DNA of 64,000 nt from Paractinoplanes lichenicola (lineage in GTDB: Bacteria > Actinomycetota > Actinomycetes > Mycobacteriales > Micromonosporaceae). Location: NCBI RefSeq assembly GCF_016785085.1, contig NZ_JAENHO010000010.1, positions 62,001 to 126,000 on the forward strand, given 5' to 3'. The position numbers were made by a program, and so were the translations under genes. Below are positions 36,682 to 45,361 of this stretch, in pieces; positions within the stretch are counted from its first letter, which is position 1; each line of letters opens with the position of its first letter. The notes beneath the pieces were generated by a model. That model was not told the DNA's origin. It saw only the letters and a list, made by a program, of their open reading frames with translations, and made no database searches.

Positions 36682-36698
36682 TCTACGGACATTTACGT

Positions 36699-36724
36699 CC
36701 CCCGGCGGCCCCGGCCGCCGGGGG
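36699..36724 (+). terminator. Terminator after the acyl-CoA ligase
   Basis: CCCCCGGCGGCC and its complement nearly abut (12-bp arms, tiny loop), separating the ligase gene from the PknG operon. Confidence 0.65.
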
Positions 36725-36733
36725 CTTGCATTG

Positions 36734-38101
36734 ATGCCGCACAGTGAAGGCCGCACAACAGCGGGGGAGAAGAGCTTGACGACTGCGCTGGCGGCACGGC
36801 CCGCACCGACCACCGTACGCAAGGCCGGCCTCGTGCGCCGGGTCAGCGGCCTGCGGCACACCTCCCCCGGCCGATTGCAGCTGCTGATCGCCCTGCTGGT
36901 CGGGTTCGGGCTGCTCAGCGGCCTGCTCGCGGGCGTCGCGGGCGCGTCGGCGCGGGCCGGCACGAGCGACCTCGGCAACCGGGCGCAGCCGTTGCTGGTC
37001 GAGGCCGAGACGATCTATTCGGCGCTGGCCGACGCCGACACCACTGCCGCGCAGGCGTTCCTGGCCGGCGGGCTCGAGCCGACCGCGCTGACCCGCCGCT
37101 ACGACGCCGACCTGGAACGCGCGACCACCGCGCTCACCTCGGCGGCCCGGCGCACGCCGGAGGACGGCCGGGCGGCCGAGGCCGTCCGCAACCTGTCGGC
37201 CGGTGTCGCGCAATACTCCGCGCTGGTCGCCACGGCCCGGGCCAACAACCGCCAGGGCCTGCCGATCGGCGCGTCGTATCTGTCCGAGGCCTCCCGGCTC
37301 AACCGCGACACGCTGCAGCCGCAGGCCCGCGAGCTGTTCGAGGGCGCGCAGGACGAGGTCGAGGACGGCTACTCCTCGGCCGGCGCGCTGGGCTGGGTCG
37401 CGCTGCTGCTGCTGTCGCTGGTCGTTTTGCTGATCACGCTGATCGTCACCCAGCGCTATCTGAGCCGCCGCACCCAGCGCACCTTCAACGTGCCGCTGCT
37501 GGCCGCGACCGGCCTGACGCTGGTCTTCACGGTCGGCGCGATCGGCATCCTGGCCGTGCAGCAGGCCCGGCTCGACCGGGCGGCCAACCAGGGCTCGGGT
37601 CCGATGGCCTCGATCGCGCAGAGCCGCCTGCTCACGTTGCAGGCGCGCGGCGACGAGGCGCTCACGCTGGCCGCGCGGGCCGGCTCGGGCCCGTACGAGC
37701 TCGACTTCAGCAGCGTCGAGGCGCGGCTCAACCAGCGCGGCGGGCCGATGGTCAACGAGTACGACCAGCTCGACTATCAGCTCGGCCGGACGATGGACCG
37801 GGCGTCGAAGCAGTTCCAGCAGTACGCCACGATCCACGACGACGTGCGCGCGCTGGACGACAGCGGCCAGTACGACAAGGCGGTCGCGCTGGCGATCGGG
37901 CCCGAGACCACGAAGGTGTTCGAGGACCTGCGCGGCGACCTCGACTCGGCGCTGGAGAACCGCAAGGAGTTCTTCACCGCCGAGATCGACCGCGCGGGCA
38001 GCGGGCTGGGCCTGCTCACCGTGCTGGGGCCGCTGCTGGCCGTGGCGATCTGCGTCTTCGCGTTCGCCGGTCTCCGCGCGCGACTGGAGGAATACCGCTG
38101 A
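36734..38101 (+). CDS. glnX: GlnX-like four-segment membrane protein
   Basis: 455 residues with four predicted membrane helices (about residues 53-75, 216-234, 252-275, 423-447) and two large helical extracytoplasmic loops, as in GlnX of mycobacteria and corynebacteria, which relays an amino-acid signal from GlnH to PknG. It heads an operon with glnH- and pknG-like genes, which strongly supports the name. ATG 36734 has no ribosome binding site; an in-frame TTG at 36776 follows GGGGGAG and is a good alternative. It overlaps glnH by one base (TGATG). Confidence 0.8.
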   Translation: MPHSEGRTTAGEKSLTTALAARPAPTTVRKAGLVRRVSGLRHTSPGRLQLLIALLVGFGLLSGLLAGVAGASARAGTSDLGNRAQPLLVEAETIYSALADADTTAAQAFLAGGLEPTALTRRYDADLERATTALTSAARRTPEDGRAAEAVRNLSAGVAQYSALVATARANNRQGLPIGASYLSEASRLNRDTLQPQARELFEGAQDEVEDGYSSAGALGWVALLLLSLVVLLITLIVTQRYLSRRTQRTFNVPLLAATGLTLVFTVGAIGILAVQQARLDRAANQGSGPMASIAQSRLLTLQARGDEALTLAARAGSGPYELDFSSVEARLNQRGGPMVNEYDQLDYQLGRTMDRASKQFQQYATIHDDVRALDDSGQYDKAVALAIGPETTKVFEDLRGDLDSALENRKEFFTAEIDRAGSGLGLLTVLGPLLAVAICVFAFAGLRARLEEYR

Positions 38102-39066
38102 TGCGCATCCGAGCCGCCCTCGCCGTCACCGCGCTCGCCGCCACCACCGCGCTGACCGCCTGCTCGGGCGACACCAGCCCGCTGGCCTCGGCCACCGCCA
38201 TGCCGCAGCAGAACGCCGTCACCGCGGCCCCGCCGGCCGAACGCCCGCCCGCGCCCGCGTGCAACCCGCGGGCCAGCCTGCGACCCGCCGGCGCCCTGCC
38301 CACGCCGGGCGACATGCCTGCCGGCAGCTACATGGCGACGATCCAGAAGCGCGGCCGGCTCGTGCTCGGCACCAGCCAGGACACGCTGCTGTTCAGCTCG
38401 CGCAACCCCTTCACGGGTCAGATCGAGGGCTTCGACGTCGACATGGGCCGCCAGATCGCCGAGGCCATCTTCGGAGACGCCACGAAAATTCAGATCAAAG
38501 TCATCGGGTACGACAAGCGGGTCAGTTCCGCGGCCGACGGCAGTGTCGATATCGTCGCGGACACCATGACGGCCAACTGCGACCGCTGGCGAGACGTGAA
38601 TTTCTCCAGCATCTATTACGAAGCCGGGCAGAAGGTGCTCGTGTCGAAGACCTCGACGGCGAAGAGCATCGACGACCTCGGCGGCAAGAAGGTGTGCTCG
38701 GCCGCTGGCTCCACGTCGTTCGAGAACATCGGCAAGCGGCCCACGAAACCGATCGCGGTGGCGAAACCGGCGTTCGGCGACTGCCTGGTCGCGTTCCAGC
38801 GCAACGAGGTCGACGGCATCTCGACCGACGACACGATCCTGGCCGGCATGGCCGCGCAGGACCCGTACGCGAAGGTCATCGGTCAGAAGTTCACCGACGA
38901 GCCGTACGCGATCGCCATGTCGAAGGCGCACCCGGAGTTCGCCCGGTTCGTCAACGCCGTGCTCGAGCGCAACCGGGCCGACGGCACCTGGAAGAAGACG
39001 TACGAGCGGTGGCTGGGCGACTTCGGCACGGCCCCCGCCCCGCCCACGGCCCAGTACGACAAATGA
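38101..39066 (+). CDS. glnH: GlnH-like amino-acid-binding lipoprotein
   Basis: Family 3 periplasmic-type binding protein, 321 residues. The lipobox LTAC gives lipid-anchored Cys21, followed by a Pro/Ala-rich spacer. The binding domain shows RLVLGTSQDTLLFSSRNP, GFDVDMGRQIAEAIFGD and VDIVADTMTANCDRWRDV. In mycobacteria GlnH binds Asp/Glu and signals through GlnX to PknG. No ABC permease or ATPase is near, so sensing rather than transport is likely. ATGA overlap with the next gene. Confidence 0.88.
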   Translation: MRIRAALAVTALAATTALTACSGDTSPLASATAMPQQNAVTAAPPAERPPAPACNPRASLRPAGALPTPGDMPAGSYMATIQKRGRLVLGTSQDTLLFSSRNPFTGQIEGFDVDMGRQIAEAIFGDATKIQIKVIGYDKRVSSAADGSVDIVADTMTANCDRWRDVNFSSIYYEAGQKVLVSKTSTAKSIDDLGGKKVCSAAGSTSFENIGKRPTKPIAVAKPAFGDCLVAFQRNEVDGISTDDTILAGMAAQDPYAKVIGQKFTDEPYAIAMSKAHPEFARFVNAVLERNRADGTWKKTYERWLGDFGTAPAPPTAQYDK

Positions 39067-40241
39067 CCGCACAGGCAGAGGCCGAGCTGCTGCGGCTCGA
39101 GACCGCGGTGACGGCGATCGCGGCCAACCTGGTCGACCTCGACGACAACCCGGCCCGCAAGGAGCTGGACAAGTCGAAGCTGACCGGGCGGACGGCTGTG
39201 GCGTGGGCCGACGCGACCGCGGCGCTGACCGAGCTGTGGGACGGCTATCGGCTGCTGACCGAGGTGATCGCGCGCGGGCAGGCCTTCCGCGACATCAAGC
39301 GGCCCAACGACGACGACCGGGCCCGCTTCCGGCACGACGTGCTGGGCGAGTCGATCACGTTGTCGGTCAAGGTCGTGCCGCTGGCCCAGCGCGGGCTGCT
39401 CGGCCCCGGCCAGGTGCACAACACGTGCACGCCGGGTCAGCTGCTGTCGGCGATGGAGGCCGCGTTCGCCACGGCGGTCGGGGTGGCCACCGAGGCCGGG
39501 GCGGCGTGGGACAGGCTGCTGCCGGCCGCGGCCGAGGCGGCCGGTGCCCTCGAGACCGTACGCCGGCTGACCCGCGCGGCGGGCGGCAGCACGGCCACGA
39601 TCGACGAGGCCGACCGGCGGCTCGGGCAGTTCACGGCGACCCTGGCCGGCGATCCCCTGGGCGTCGAGGAGCGCGACCTGGCCGCCGTCCGGACCCTGAT
39701 CCAGCGGGCCGACGCCGAGCGCACGTCGGCCGGTGAGCTGCGCGAGGCCCTGACCCACCGGCTGGCCGACGCGCACCGCCTCGTGGCCGAGCTGGTGGCC
39801 GCGACCGCGCAGGCCTATGTGGCCGCCGAGAAGGCCGTCGACCGGTTCCCGGCCCACGAGATCGCCGCCGTGCCCGTGGGCGACTTGCGGCCCGACCTGG
39901 CCGCCATCGACGCGCTGGCCGCCGCCGGGCAGTGGCCGCTGATCAGCGCGCGGCTCTCGGAGTGGACCCGGCGGGCCCGCGAGCGCCTCACCGCGCTGCG
40001 CGAGGGCGCGGCCCACAACGACGGCCTGCTGGCCGCCCGCAACGAGCTGCGCGGGCGCCTCGACGCCTATCAGGCCAAGGCCCTGCGCCGCGGGCTGGCC
40101 GAGAATCCGCAGCTCTCCCCGCTGGCCACGACCGCGCGCGAGGCGCTCTACGTCGCACCCTGCGACCTCGCCGTCGCCCGCCGGGCCGTCAACGCCTACC
40201 AGGATGCGCTCACCGCCACGATCGCGAAGGACGGCCGATGA
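39063..40241 (+). CDS. Helical cytoplasmic protein of the PknG operon
   Basis: 392 residues, no membrane segment, almost entirely helical with coiled-coil character (EAELLRLETAVTAIAANLV, RTLIQRADAERTSAGEL, LSEWTRRARERLTALREG). Unrecognised family. It is wedged between glnH and pknG with four-base overlaps on both sides, so equal expression with both is expected. It may be a scaffold or adaptor linking the membrane sensor to the kinase; that is inference. Confidence 0.8.
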   Translation: MTAQAEAELLRLETAVTAIAANLVDLDDNPARKELDKSKLTGRTAVAWADATAALTELWDGYRLLTEVIARGQAFRDIKRPNDDDRARFRHDVLGESITLSVKVVPLAQRGLLGPGQVHNTCTPGQLLSAMEAAFATAVGVATEAGAAWDRLLPAAAEAAGALETVRRLTRAAGGSTATIDEADRRLGQFTATLAGDPLGVEERDLAAVRTLIQRADAERTSAGELREALTHRLADAHRLVAELVAATAQAYVAAEKAVDRFPAHEIAAVPVGDLRPDLAAIDALAAAGQWPLISARLSEWTRRARERLTALREGAAHNDGLLAARNELRGRLDAYQAKALRRGLAENPQLSPLATTAREALYVAPCDLAVARRAVNAYQDALTATIAKDGR

Positions 40242-42415
40242 AGTGCGAACGTAACTGCCCGGGAACGATCGAGGACGGGTACTGCGACACGTGCGGCCTC
40301 GCGCCCCGAACCGGCACGGTGCCCAAACCGCGCGAGGCGACCGCGGCCTCGACCCGTACGGGCGCTCTCTCCACCCGCACCGTGGGGTCCACCCGCACCG
40401 GCAGCTCGCGCACCGGCTCGTCGCGGCGGCGCTTCGGGGGCGGCCTGGTCGACATCGCGCCGATCACGCAGGCCGACCCGGCGACCGTCGTCAAGGCCAA
40501 CGCCGAGGTGCCCGAGTCGAAGCGGTACTGCTCGAAGTGCGGCAACGCGGTCGGCCGGACGCGCGGCGACCGCGAGGGGCGTACGTCGGGCTTCTGCCCC
40601 TCGTGCGGCGAGCCGTTCAACTTCACGCCCAAGCTCGGCAAGGGCGACCTGATCGGCGGGCAGTACGAGGTGGTCGGCGCGCTCGCGCACGGCGGCCTGG
40701 GCTGGATCTATCTGGCCGTCGACAAGAACGTCTCGGACCGCTGGGTGGTGCTCAAGGGCCTGCTCAACGCGGGCGACGAGGACGCGCTGGCCGCCGCCGT
40801 GGCCGAGCGGCGGTTCCTGGCCGAGGTCGAGCACCCGAACATCGTCAAGATCTACAACTTCGTCGAGCACGACGGCGCCGGCTACATCGTGATGGAGTAC
40901 GTCGGCGGCAAGTCGCTCAAGGACATCCTCAAGGACCGGCGCCAGCAGGCCGGCAACACCTCCGACCCGCTGCCGGTCGACCAGGCCCTGGCGTACGTCC
41001 TGGAGATCATGCCCGCGTTCGGCTATCTGCACGACCGCGGCCTGATCTACTGCGACTTCAAGCCGGACAACGTGATCCAGGTGGCCGACCAGCTCAAGCT
41101 GATCGACCTCGGCGGCGTCGTGCACATCGACGACCACGACGCGGCGCTCTACGGCACGGTGGGTTATCAGGCCCCCGAGATGGCCACGCTCGGCCCGTCC
41201 ATCGGCTCCGATCTCTACACCATCGGCCGTACGCTGGCCGTGCTCACCACGGATTTCCGCGGTTACCAGAGCACGTTCGCCGACAGCCTGCCCGACCGCG
41301 GCGAGTTCGACGTCTACCAGCGGTTCGAGTCGTTCTACCGGCTGCTGCATCGGGCAACCCGCAAGGACCCGGCGGAGCGGTTCGTCGACGCGGCCGAGAT
41401 GGCCGAGCAGATGCTGGGCGTGCTGCGGCAGGTGCTGGCGGCCGGCGGCACGGCCCACCCGGCGCCGTCCCGGCTGTTCACCGGCGAGCTGCGCACCGAC
41501 CTGCGCTCCGAGACGCCGCGCTGGCAGGACCTGCCGACCCCACTGATCGACCTGACCGACCCGGCCGCCGCGTTCCTGGCCTCGGTCACCGTGACCGAGC
41601 CGTCCGAGGTGCTCACGCTGCTGACCTCGGCCCCGGTCGACACGATCGAGACCCGGCTGCGCGCGCTGCGGGCTCGCATCGACCTGGCCGCCCGCACCAG
41701 CGACTTCGGCCAGGCCCGCGAGGCCTGCGACCGGCTGCTCGCCACCGGGGGCGGCGACTGGCGGGTGGCCTGGTACGACGGGCTGCTGCGGCTGGCCGCG
41801 GGCGACTTCGCGGCGGCCGAGCAGCGGTTCGACGCGGTCTACTCGGCGCTGCCGGGCGAGCTGGCGCCGCAGCTCGCGCTGGGCCTGACGCTGGAGCTGG
41901 CCGGCGACCCGAAGGCGGCCGGCTACTACGACGTGGTCAGCCGCACCGACCCGTCGTACACGGCGGCCGCGGCCGGGCTGGCCCGCTGCCGCCTGCGCGC
42001 GGGCGACCGCAGCGGGGCCGTCGAGGCGTACAACCGGGTGCCCGGCACGTCGTCGGCCTATCGCAGCTCGCAGGTCGGGGCGGTGCGCGCGCTCGTGCAG
42101 GCGCACCCGTCGGCGGCGCCCGACGTCGACTCGCTGTCGGCCGCCGCGGCCCTGATCGAACGGCTCGAGGTGGAGGCCGCCCAGCTGGCCCAGCTGCGGG
42201 CCGAGCTGCTCGAGCAGGCGCTGCGCAACGTCACGGGCGGCACGACGCTGCCCGCGGCGGTGCTCGGGTCCGCCCGCAGCGGGAACATCCGCGAGCGCGA
42301 CATCCGGTTCGCGCTCGAGGAGGCGTACCGGGAGATGGCCCGGGCCGCGCACGGCGTCGAGAAGATCCGCCTGGTCGACCTGGCCAACGCGTCGCGGCCC
42401 CGGACGAGGACATGA
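40238..42415 (+). CDS. pknG: PknG-type serine/threonine kinase with zinc ribbons and TPR region
   Basis: 725-residue soluble kinase. Order: N-terminal zinc ribbon (MKCERNCPGTIEDGYCDTCG, 1-20), a disordered Thr/Arg-rich stretch, a rubredoxin-like domain (CSKCG at about 93, CPSCGEPF at about 119), kinase domain (about 140-400), then TPR-like helices. Kinase motifs: glycine loop GALAHGGLGWIYLAVD, Lys in VVLKGLL, catalytic loop YCDFKPDN, metal site LIDLGG, and GTVGYQAPE. This is the PknG architecture, which in actinobacteria controls glutamate and TCA metabolism via FHA proteins. An FHA gene lies in the same operon. It overlaps the preceding gene by ATGA. Confidence 0.92.
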   Translation: MKCERNCPGTIEDGYCDTCGLAPRTGTVPKPREATAASTRTGALSTRTVGSTRTGSSRTGSSRRRFGGGLVDIAPITQADPATVVKANAEVPESKRYCSKCGNAVGRTRGDREGRTSGFCPSCGEPFNFTPKLGKGDLIGGQYEVVGALAHGGLGWIYLAVDKNVSDRWVVLKGLLNAGDEDALAAAVAERRFLAEVEHPNIVKIYNFVEHDGAGYIVMEYVGGKSLKDILKDRRQQAGNTSDPLPVDQALAYVLEIMPAFGYLHDRGLIYCDFKPDNVIQVADQLKLIDLGGVVHIDDHDAALYGTVGYQAPEMATLGPSIGSDLYTIGRTLAVLTTDFRGYQSTFADSLPDRGEFDVYQRFESFYRLLHRATRKDPAERFVDAAEMAEQMLGVLRQVLAAGGTAHPAPSRLFTGELRTDLRSETPRWQDLPTPLIDLTDPAAAFLASVTVTEPSEVLTLLTSAPVDTIETRLRALRARIDLAARTSDFGQAREACDRLLATGGGDWRVAWYDGLLRLAAGDFAAAEQRFDAVYSALPGELAPQLALGLTLELAGDPKAAGYYDVVSRTDPSYTAAAAGLARCRLRAGDRSGAVEAYNRVPGTSSAYRSSQVGAVRALVQAHPSAAPDVDSLSAAAALIERLEVEAAQLAQLRAELLEQALRNVTGGTTLPAAVLGSARSGNIRERDIRFALEEAYREMARAAHGVEKIRLVDLANASRPRTRT

Positions 42416-42497
42416 CCCGCCCCCTCCCCCACGGCGCGCGCCGGTGGGCTCATACTTGGGCCCCCGACACCAGCCTGAACTGCGACAGCGAGGCACG

Positions 42498-43445
42498 ATG
42501 ACCATGACCGACTGCGCCTCGTGCGCCGACGAGCGTGCCGCCGGAGCGGCCTTCTGCGAGGCCTGCGGGCGGTCGCTCGCCCCCGAGCCGGCCTGTCCCC
42601 ACTGCGGCACCCCGGGTGGTGTCGGCGACGACGGGTACTGCGAGCATTGCGGGATGCTGGCCGGGCGGGAACGTGACCACCTCGAGACGGACTGCGGCGA
42701 CGTGGCGGCGGCGGTGACCGACCGCGGGCTGCGCCACCACCGCAACGAGGACGCGATGTGGCTGGCCACCCGCGGCCGCGACGTCGACGTGGTGATCAGC
42801 GACGGCGTCTCCTCGTCGTTCGACCCCGACGTGGCCTCGCTGACCGCGGTCTCCTCGGCCGGGGCGGCCCTGGGTGACGGGATCGACCTGGCCACGGCCA
42901 TCGGCTCGGCGCAGATCGCGGTGGCCAAGCTGGCCGCCGAGGGCGACCCGCGGCGGCAGGCCTCCAACCCGGCGTGCACGATCGTCGCGGCCGCGGTGCG
43001 CGGCGGCGCGGTCACCGTCGGGTGGATCGGCGACAGCCGGGCGTACTGGGTGCCCGAGGAGGGCGTGGCCGAGCAGCTCACCGAGGACGACTCGTGGGCG
43101 ACCCACGTGATCTCGCTGGGCGCCGACCCCGAGCAGGCGATGCGCGACCCGAAGGCGCACGCGATCACGGCGTGGCTCGGGGCCGACGCGGGCACGATCG
43201 CGCCGCGGACGGCCGAGTTCGTGGTGGGCGACCCCGGGCATCTCGTGCTGTGCAGCGACGGGTTGTGGAACTACCTGACCGACGCGGGCGCCTTCGCGGC
43301 CGCGGTGCGCGAGGGGTTGCGCGAGCAGGGCACGCTGATCACTGCGGCCCGGTGGCTCGCCGACTACGCGATCACCGCCGGGGGCGCCGACAACATCACC
43401 GTGGCCCTGGTACCGATCACGCCAGTTGGGGGAGAACAGGGATGA
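42498..43445 (+). CDS. PP2C-family phosphatase with N-terminal zinc ribbons
   Basis: 315 residues. Two CxxC ribbons (CASC..CEACG, CPHCG..CEHCG) occupy residues 1-55, resembling those of the operon's kinase and FHA protein (note DGYCEHCG against DGYCDTCG). The PP2C domain shows HHRNEDAMW, VISDGVSSS, GWIGDSRAYW, LCSDGLWNYL and GGADNITVAL, keeping the metal-binding Asp residues. It probably reverses PknG phosphorylation. ATG 42498 follows GAGG; an 82-bp gap from pknG is the only sizeable gap in the operon. It overlaps the VWA gene by ATGA. Confidence 0.88.
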   Translation: MTMTDCASCADERAAGAAFCEACGRSLAPEPACPHCGTPGGVGDDGYCEHCGMLAGRERDHLETDCGDVAAAVTDRGLRHHRNEDAMWLATRGRDVDVVISDGVSSSFDPDVASLTAVSSAGAALGDGIDLATAIGSAQIAVAKLAAEGDPRRQASNPACTIVAAAVRGGAVTVGWIGDSRAYWVPEEGVAEQLTEDDSWATHVISLGADPEQAMRDPKAHAITAWLGADAGTIAPRTAEFVVGDPGHLVLCSDGLWNYLTDAGAFAAAVREGLREQGTLITAARWLADYAITAGGADNITVALVPITPVGGEQG

Positions 43446-44707
43446 CGTACACCGCCGAGGCCTTCCAGAACGAGTACCTCGCCCTCGGGGCGGCCGAGGT
43501 CAACGCGATCGTCACGGTCACGTCGTCGGGCAGCGCGACGGGCACCCGCACGTCCGGGGCGACCGAGATCATCATCGTCGACGCGTCCGGCTCGATGCAG
43601 GCCGAGGGCCGCATCACCGCCGCCCGGCAGGCCGCCAAGGCCGCGGTCGCCTGCATCGACGACGGCGTGCACTTCGCGCTGATCGCCGGGGTCGGCACGG
43701 CGCAGCAGCTCTTCCCGGCGCCCGGCCAGCTCGCGGTGGCCTCGGCGCAGACCCGGGCCGAGGCGTCGTGGGCGATCGACCGGCTGCACGCCAGCGGCGG
43801 CACCGCCATGGGGGCCTGGCTGCTGCTCGCGGCGCAGCTGTTCGCGCAGCGGCCGGGCGACATCGCGCACGCCATCATGCTCACCGACGGCGACAACGGC
43901 GAGCGGCAGGGCTATCTGGAGAGCGTGCTGACCTCGATCGGCGGCAAGTTCGCGGTCGACTGCCGGGGCGTCGGCACCAACTGGAAGGTCTCCGAGCTCC
44001 GCAAGATCGCCGACGCGATGCTGGGCACTGTCGACATCGTGGCCCGGCCCGACGGCCTCACCGCCGCCTTCGAGCAGATGATGACCGCGGCGATGGGCAA
44101 GACCTCGGCCGACGTGCAGCTCAAGGTGTGGACGCCGGTCAACGCCACGGTCCGGTTCGTCAAGCAGGTCGAGCCGCAGGTGGCCGACCTGACCGGCAAG
44201 CGGGTGGCCGACGGCGCCCGGGCGGGCCGCTATCCGCTGGGCTCGTGGGGCGCCGAGAGCCGCGACTATCACCTCTGCATCGACGTGCCACCGGGCGCGG
44301 CGGGCGACGAGATGCTGGCGGCCCGGGTGTCGATCGTCGAGGGCGACACGGTGCACGCCCAGTCCCTCGTACGGGCGGTCTGGACCGACGACGTCGCGCT
44401 GTCGACCAAGATCAACCGTCAGGTGGCCCACTACACCGGGCAGGCCGAGCTGGCCGACGCGATCCAGGCCGGCATCGAGGCCCGCAAGGCCGGCGACGAC
44501 CACACCGCGACGATCAAGTTCGGCCGGGCGGCCCAGCTGGCCCACGAGAGCGGCAACCAGGCCACCTCCGAGCTGCTGGCCACGGTGGTCGACATCGAGG
44601 ACGCGGCGACCGGCACGGTGCGGCTGCGGCGCAAGGTGGCCGCGGCCGACGAGATGGCGCTGGACACCCGCTCCACCAAGACCGTGCGGGTGGGGCGCGG
44701 CCAGTGA
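43442..44707 (+). CDS. VWA-domain (TerY-like) protein
   Basis: 421 residues, cytoplasmic. The von Willebrand A domain has a full MIDAS: IIIVDASGSMQ (DxSxS, about residue 46), Thr in SGGTAMG, and Asp in LTDGDNGE. A beta-rich middle and a helical C-terminus follow. VWA proteins use a bound metal to hold partner proteins. A VWA, a PP2C and a kinase together recall the TerY-P triad described in tellurite-resistance-type signalling systems. Overlaps on both sides imply tight co-translation. Confidence 0.85.
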   Translation: MTYTAEAFQNEYLALGAAEVNAIVTVTSSGSATGTRTSGATEIIIVDASGSMQAEGRITAARQAAKAAVACIDDGVHFALIAGVGTAQQLFPAPGQLAVASAQTRAEASWAIDRLHASGGTAMGAWLLLAAQLFAQRPGDIAHAIMLTDGDNGERQGYLESVLTSIGGKFAVDCRGVGTNWKVSELRKIADAMLGTVDIVARPDGLTAAFEQMMTAAMGKTSADVQLKVWTPVNATVRFVKQVEPQVADLTGKRVADGARAGRYPLGSWGAESRDYHLCIDVPPGAAGDEMLAARVSIVEGDTVHAQSLVRAVWTDDVALSTKINRQVAHYTGQAELADAIQAGIEARKAGDDHTATIKFGRAAQLAHESGNQATSELLATVVDIEDAATGTVRLRRKVAAADEMALDTRSTKTVRVGRGQ

Positions 44708-45360
44708 CGACGTATGCCTGCCCCAAGGGTCACGTGTCGGAGGAGAGCGACTTCTGCGACACGTGCGGGGCCAAGATCGACGGCGCTGCCGCCGCGACGC
44801 CGGCGCCGGCTCCGGTTTTTGAGAAGCCCGCGCCCGCCGCCGAGCCCTGCCCGAACTGCGGCACGCCGCGAGCCGGGGCGAGCCGCTTCTGCGAGGACTG
44901 CGGCTACGACCACAGCACGGGCCGGGTGCCCACGCTGGTCGCCCCGACGCTGCCCGGCTCCCCGGCCGAGCTGGCGGGCTGGACGGTCACGATCGCGCCC
45001 GACCGGTCGTATTTCGAGGAGAACGCGATCGACGGCATCGAGTTCCCGGCCGACGGCAAGACCCGTACGGTCCCCCTGCCCCCGCCGCAGGTGCGGATCG
45101 GCCGCAAGAGCACCTCGAAGGGCACCCACCCCGAGATCGACCTGTCCGACGACGACCCCGGTGTGTCGCACTCCCACGCGCTGCTGACCCTGAGCGTCGA
45201 CGGGGTGTGGCTGGTCTCCGACGTCGGCTCGACCAACGGCACCTACGTCAACGACGACCAGGCGCCGCTGACGGCCGGCCAGTCCCGCGCGCTGGCCGAC
45301 GGCGACCGCGTGCACGTCGGCGCCTGGACGACCCTGACCCTGCACGCCCCGGCTTCGTGA
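44704..45360 (+). CDS. FHA-domain protein with zinc ribbons
   Basis: 218 residues. Two N-terminal zinc ribbons (CPKGH..CDTCG, CPNCG..CEDCG), a Pro/Ala-rich linker, and a C-terminal FHA domain with VRIGRKSTSKGTHPEIDL, SHSHALLTL and SDVGSTNGTYVND, which bind phosphothreonine. It lacks an obvious ETTS-type phospho-motif seen in GarA/OdhI, so it may read phosphates on the other operon proteins rather than act as the metabolic effector. The GTG overlaps the VWA stop. Last gene of the operon; convergent with the P-loop kinase gene. Confidence 0.88.
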   Translation: MTTYACPKGHVSEESDFCDTCGAKIDGAAAATPAPAPVFEKPAPAAEPCPNCGTPRAGASRFCEDCGYDHSTGRVPTLVAPTLPGSPAELAGWTVTIAPDRSYFEENAIDGIEFPADGKTRTVPLPPPQVRIGRKSTSKGTHPEIDLSDDDPGVSHSHALLTLSVDGVWLVSDVGSTNGTYVNDDQAPLTAGQSRALADGDRVHVGAWTTLTLHAPAS

Positions 45361-45361
45361 C

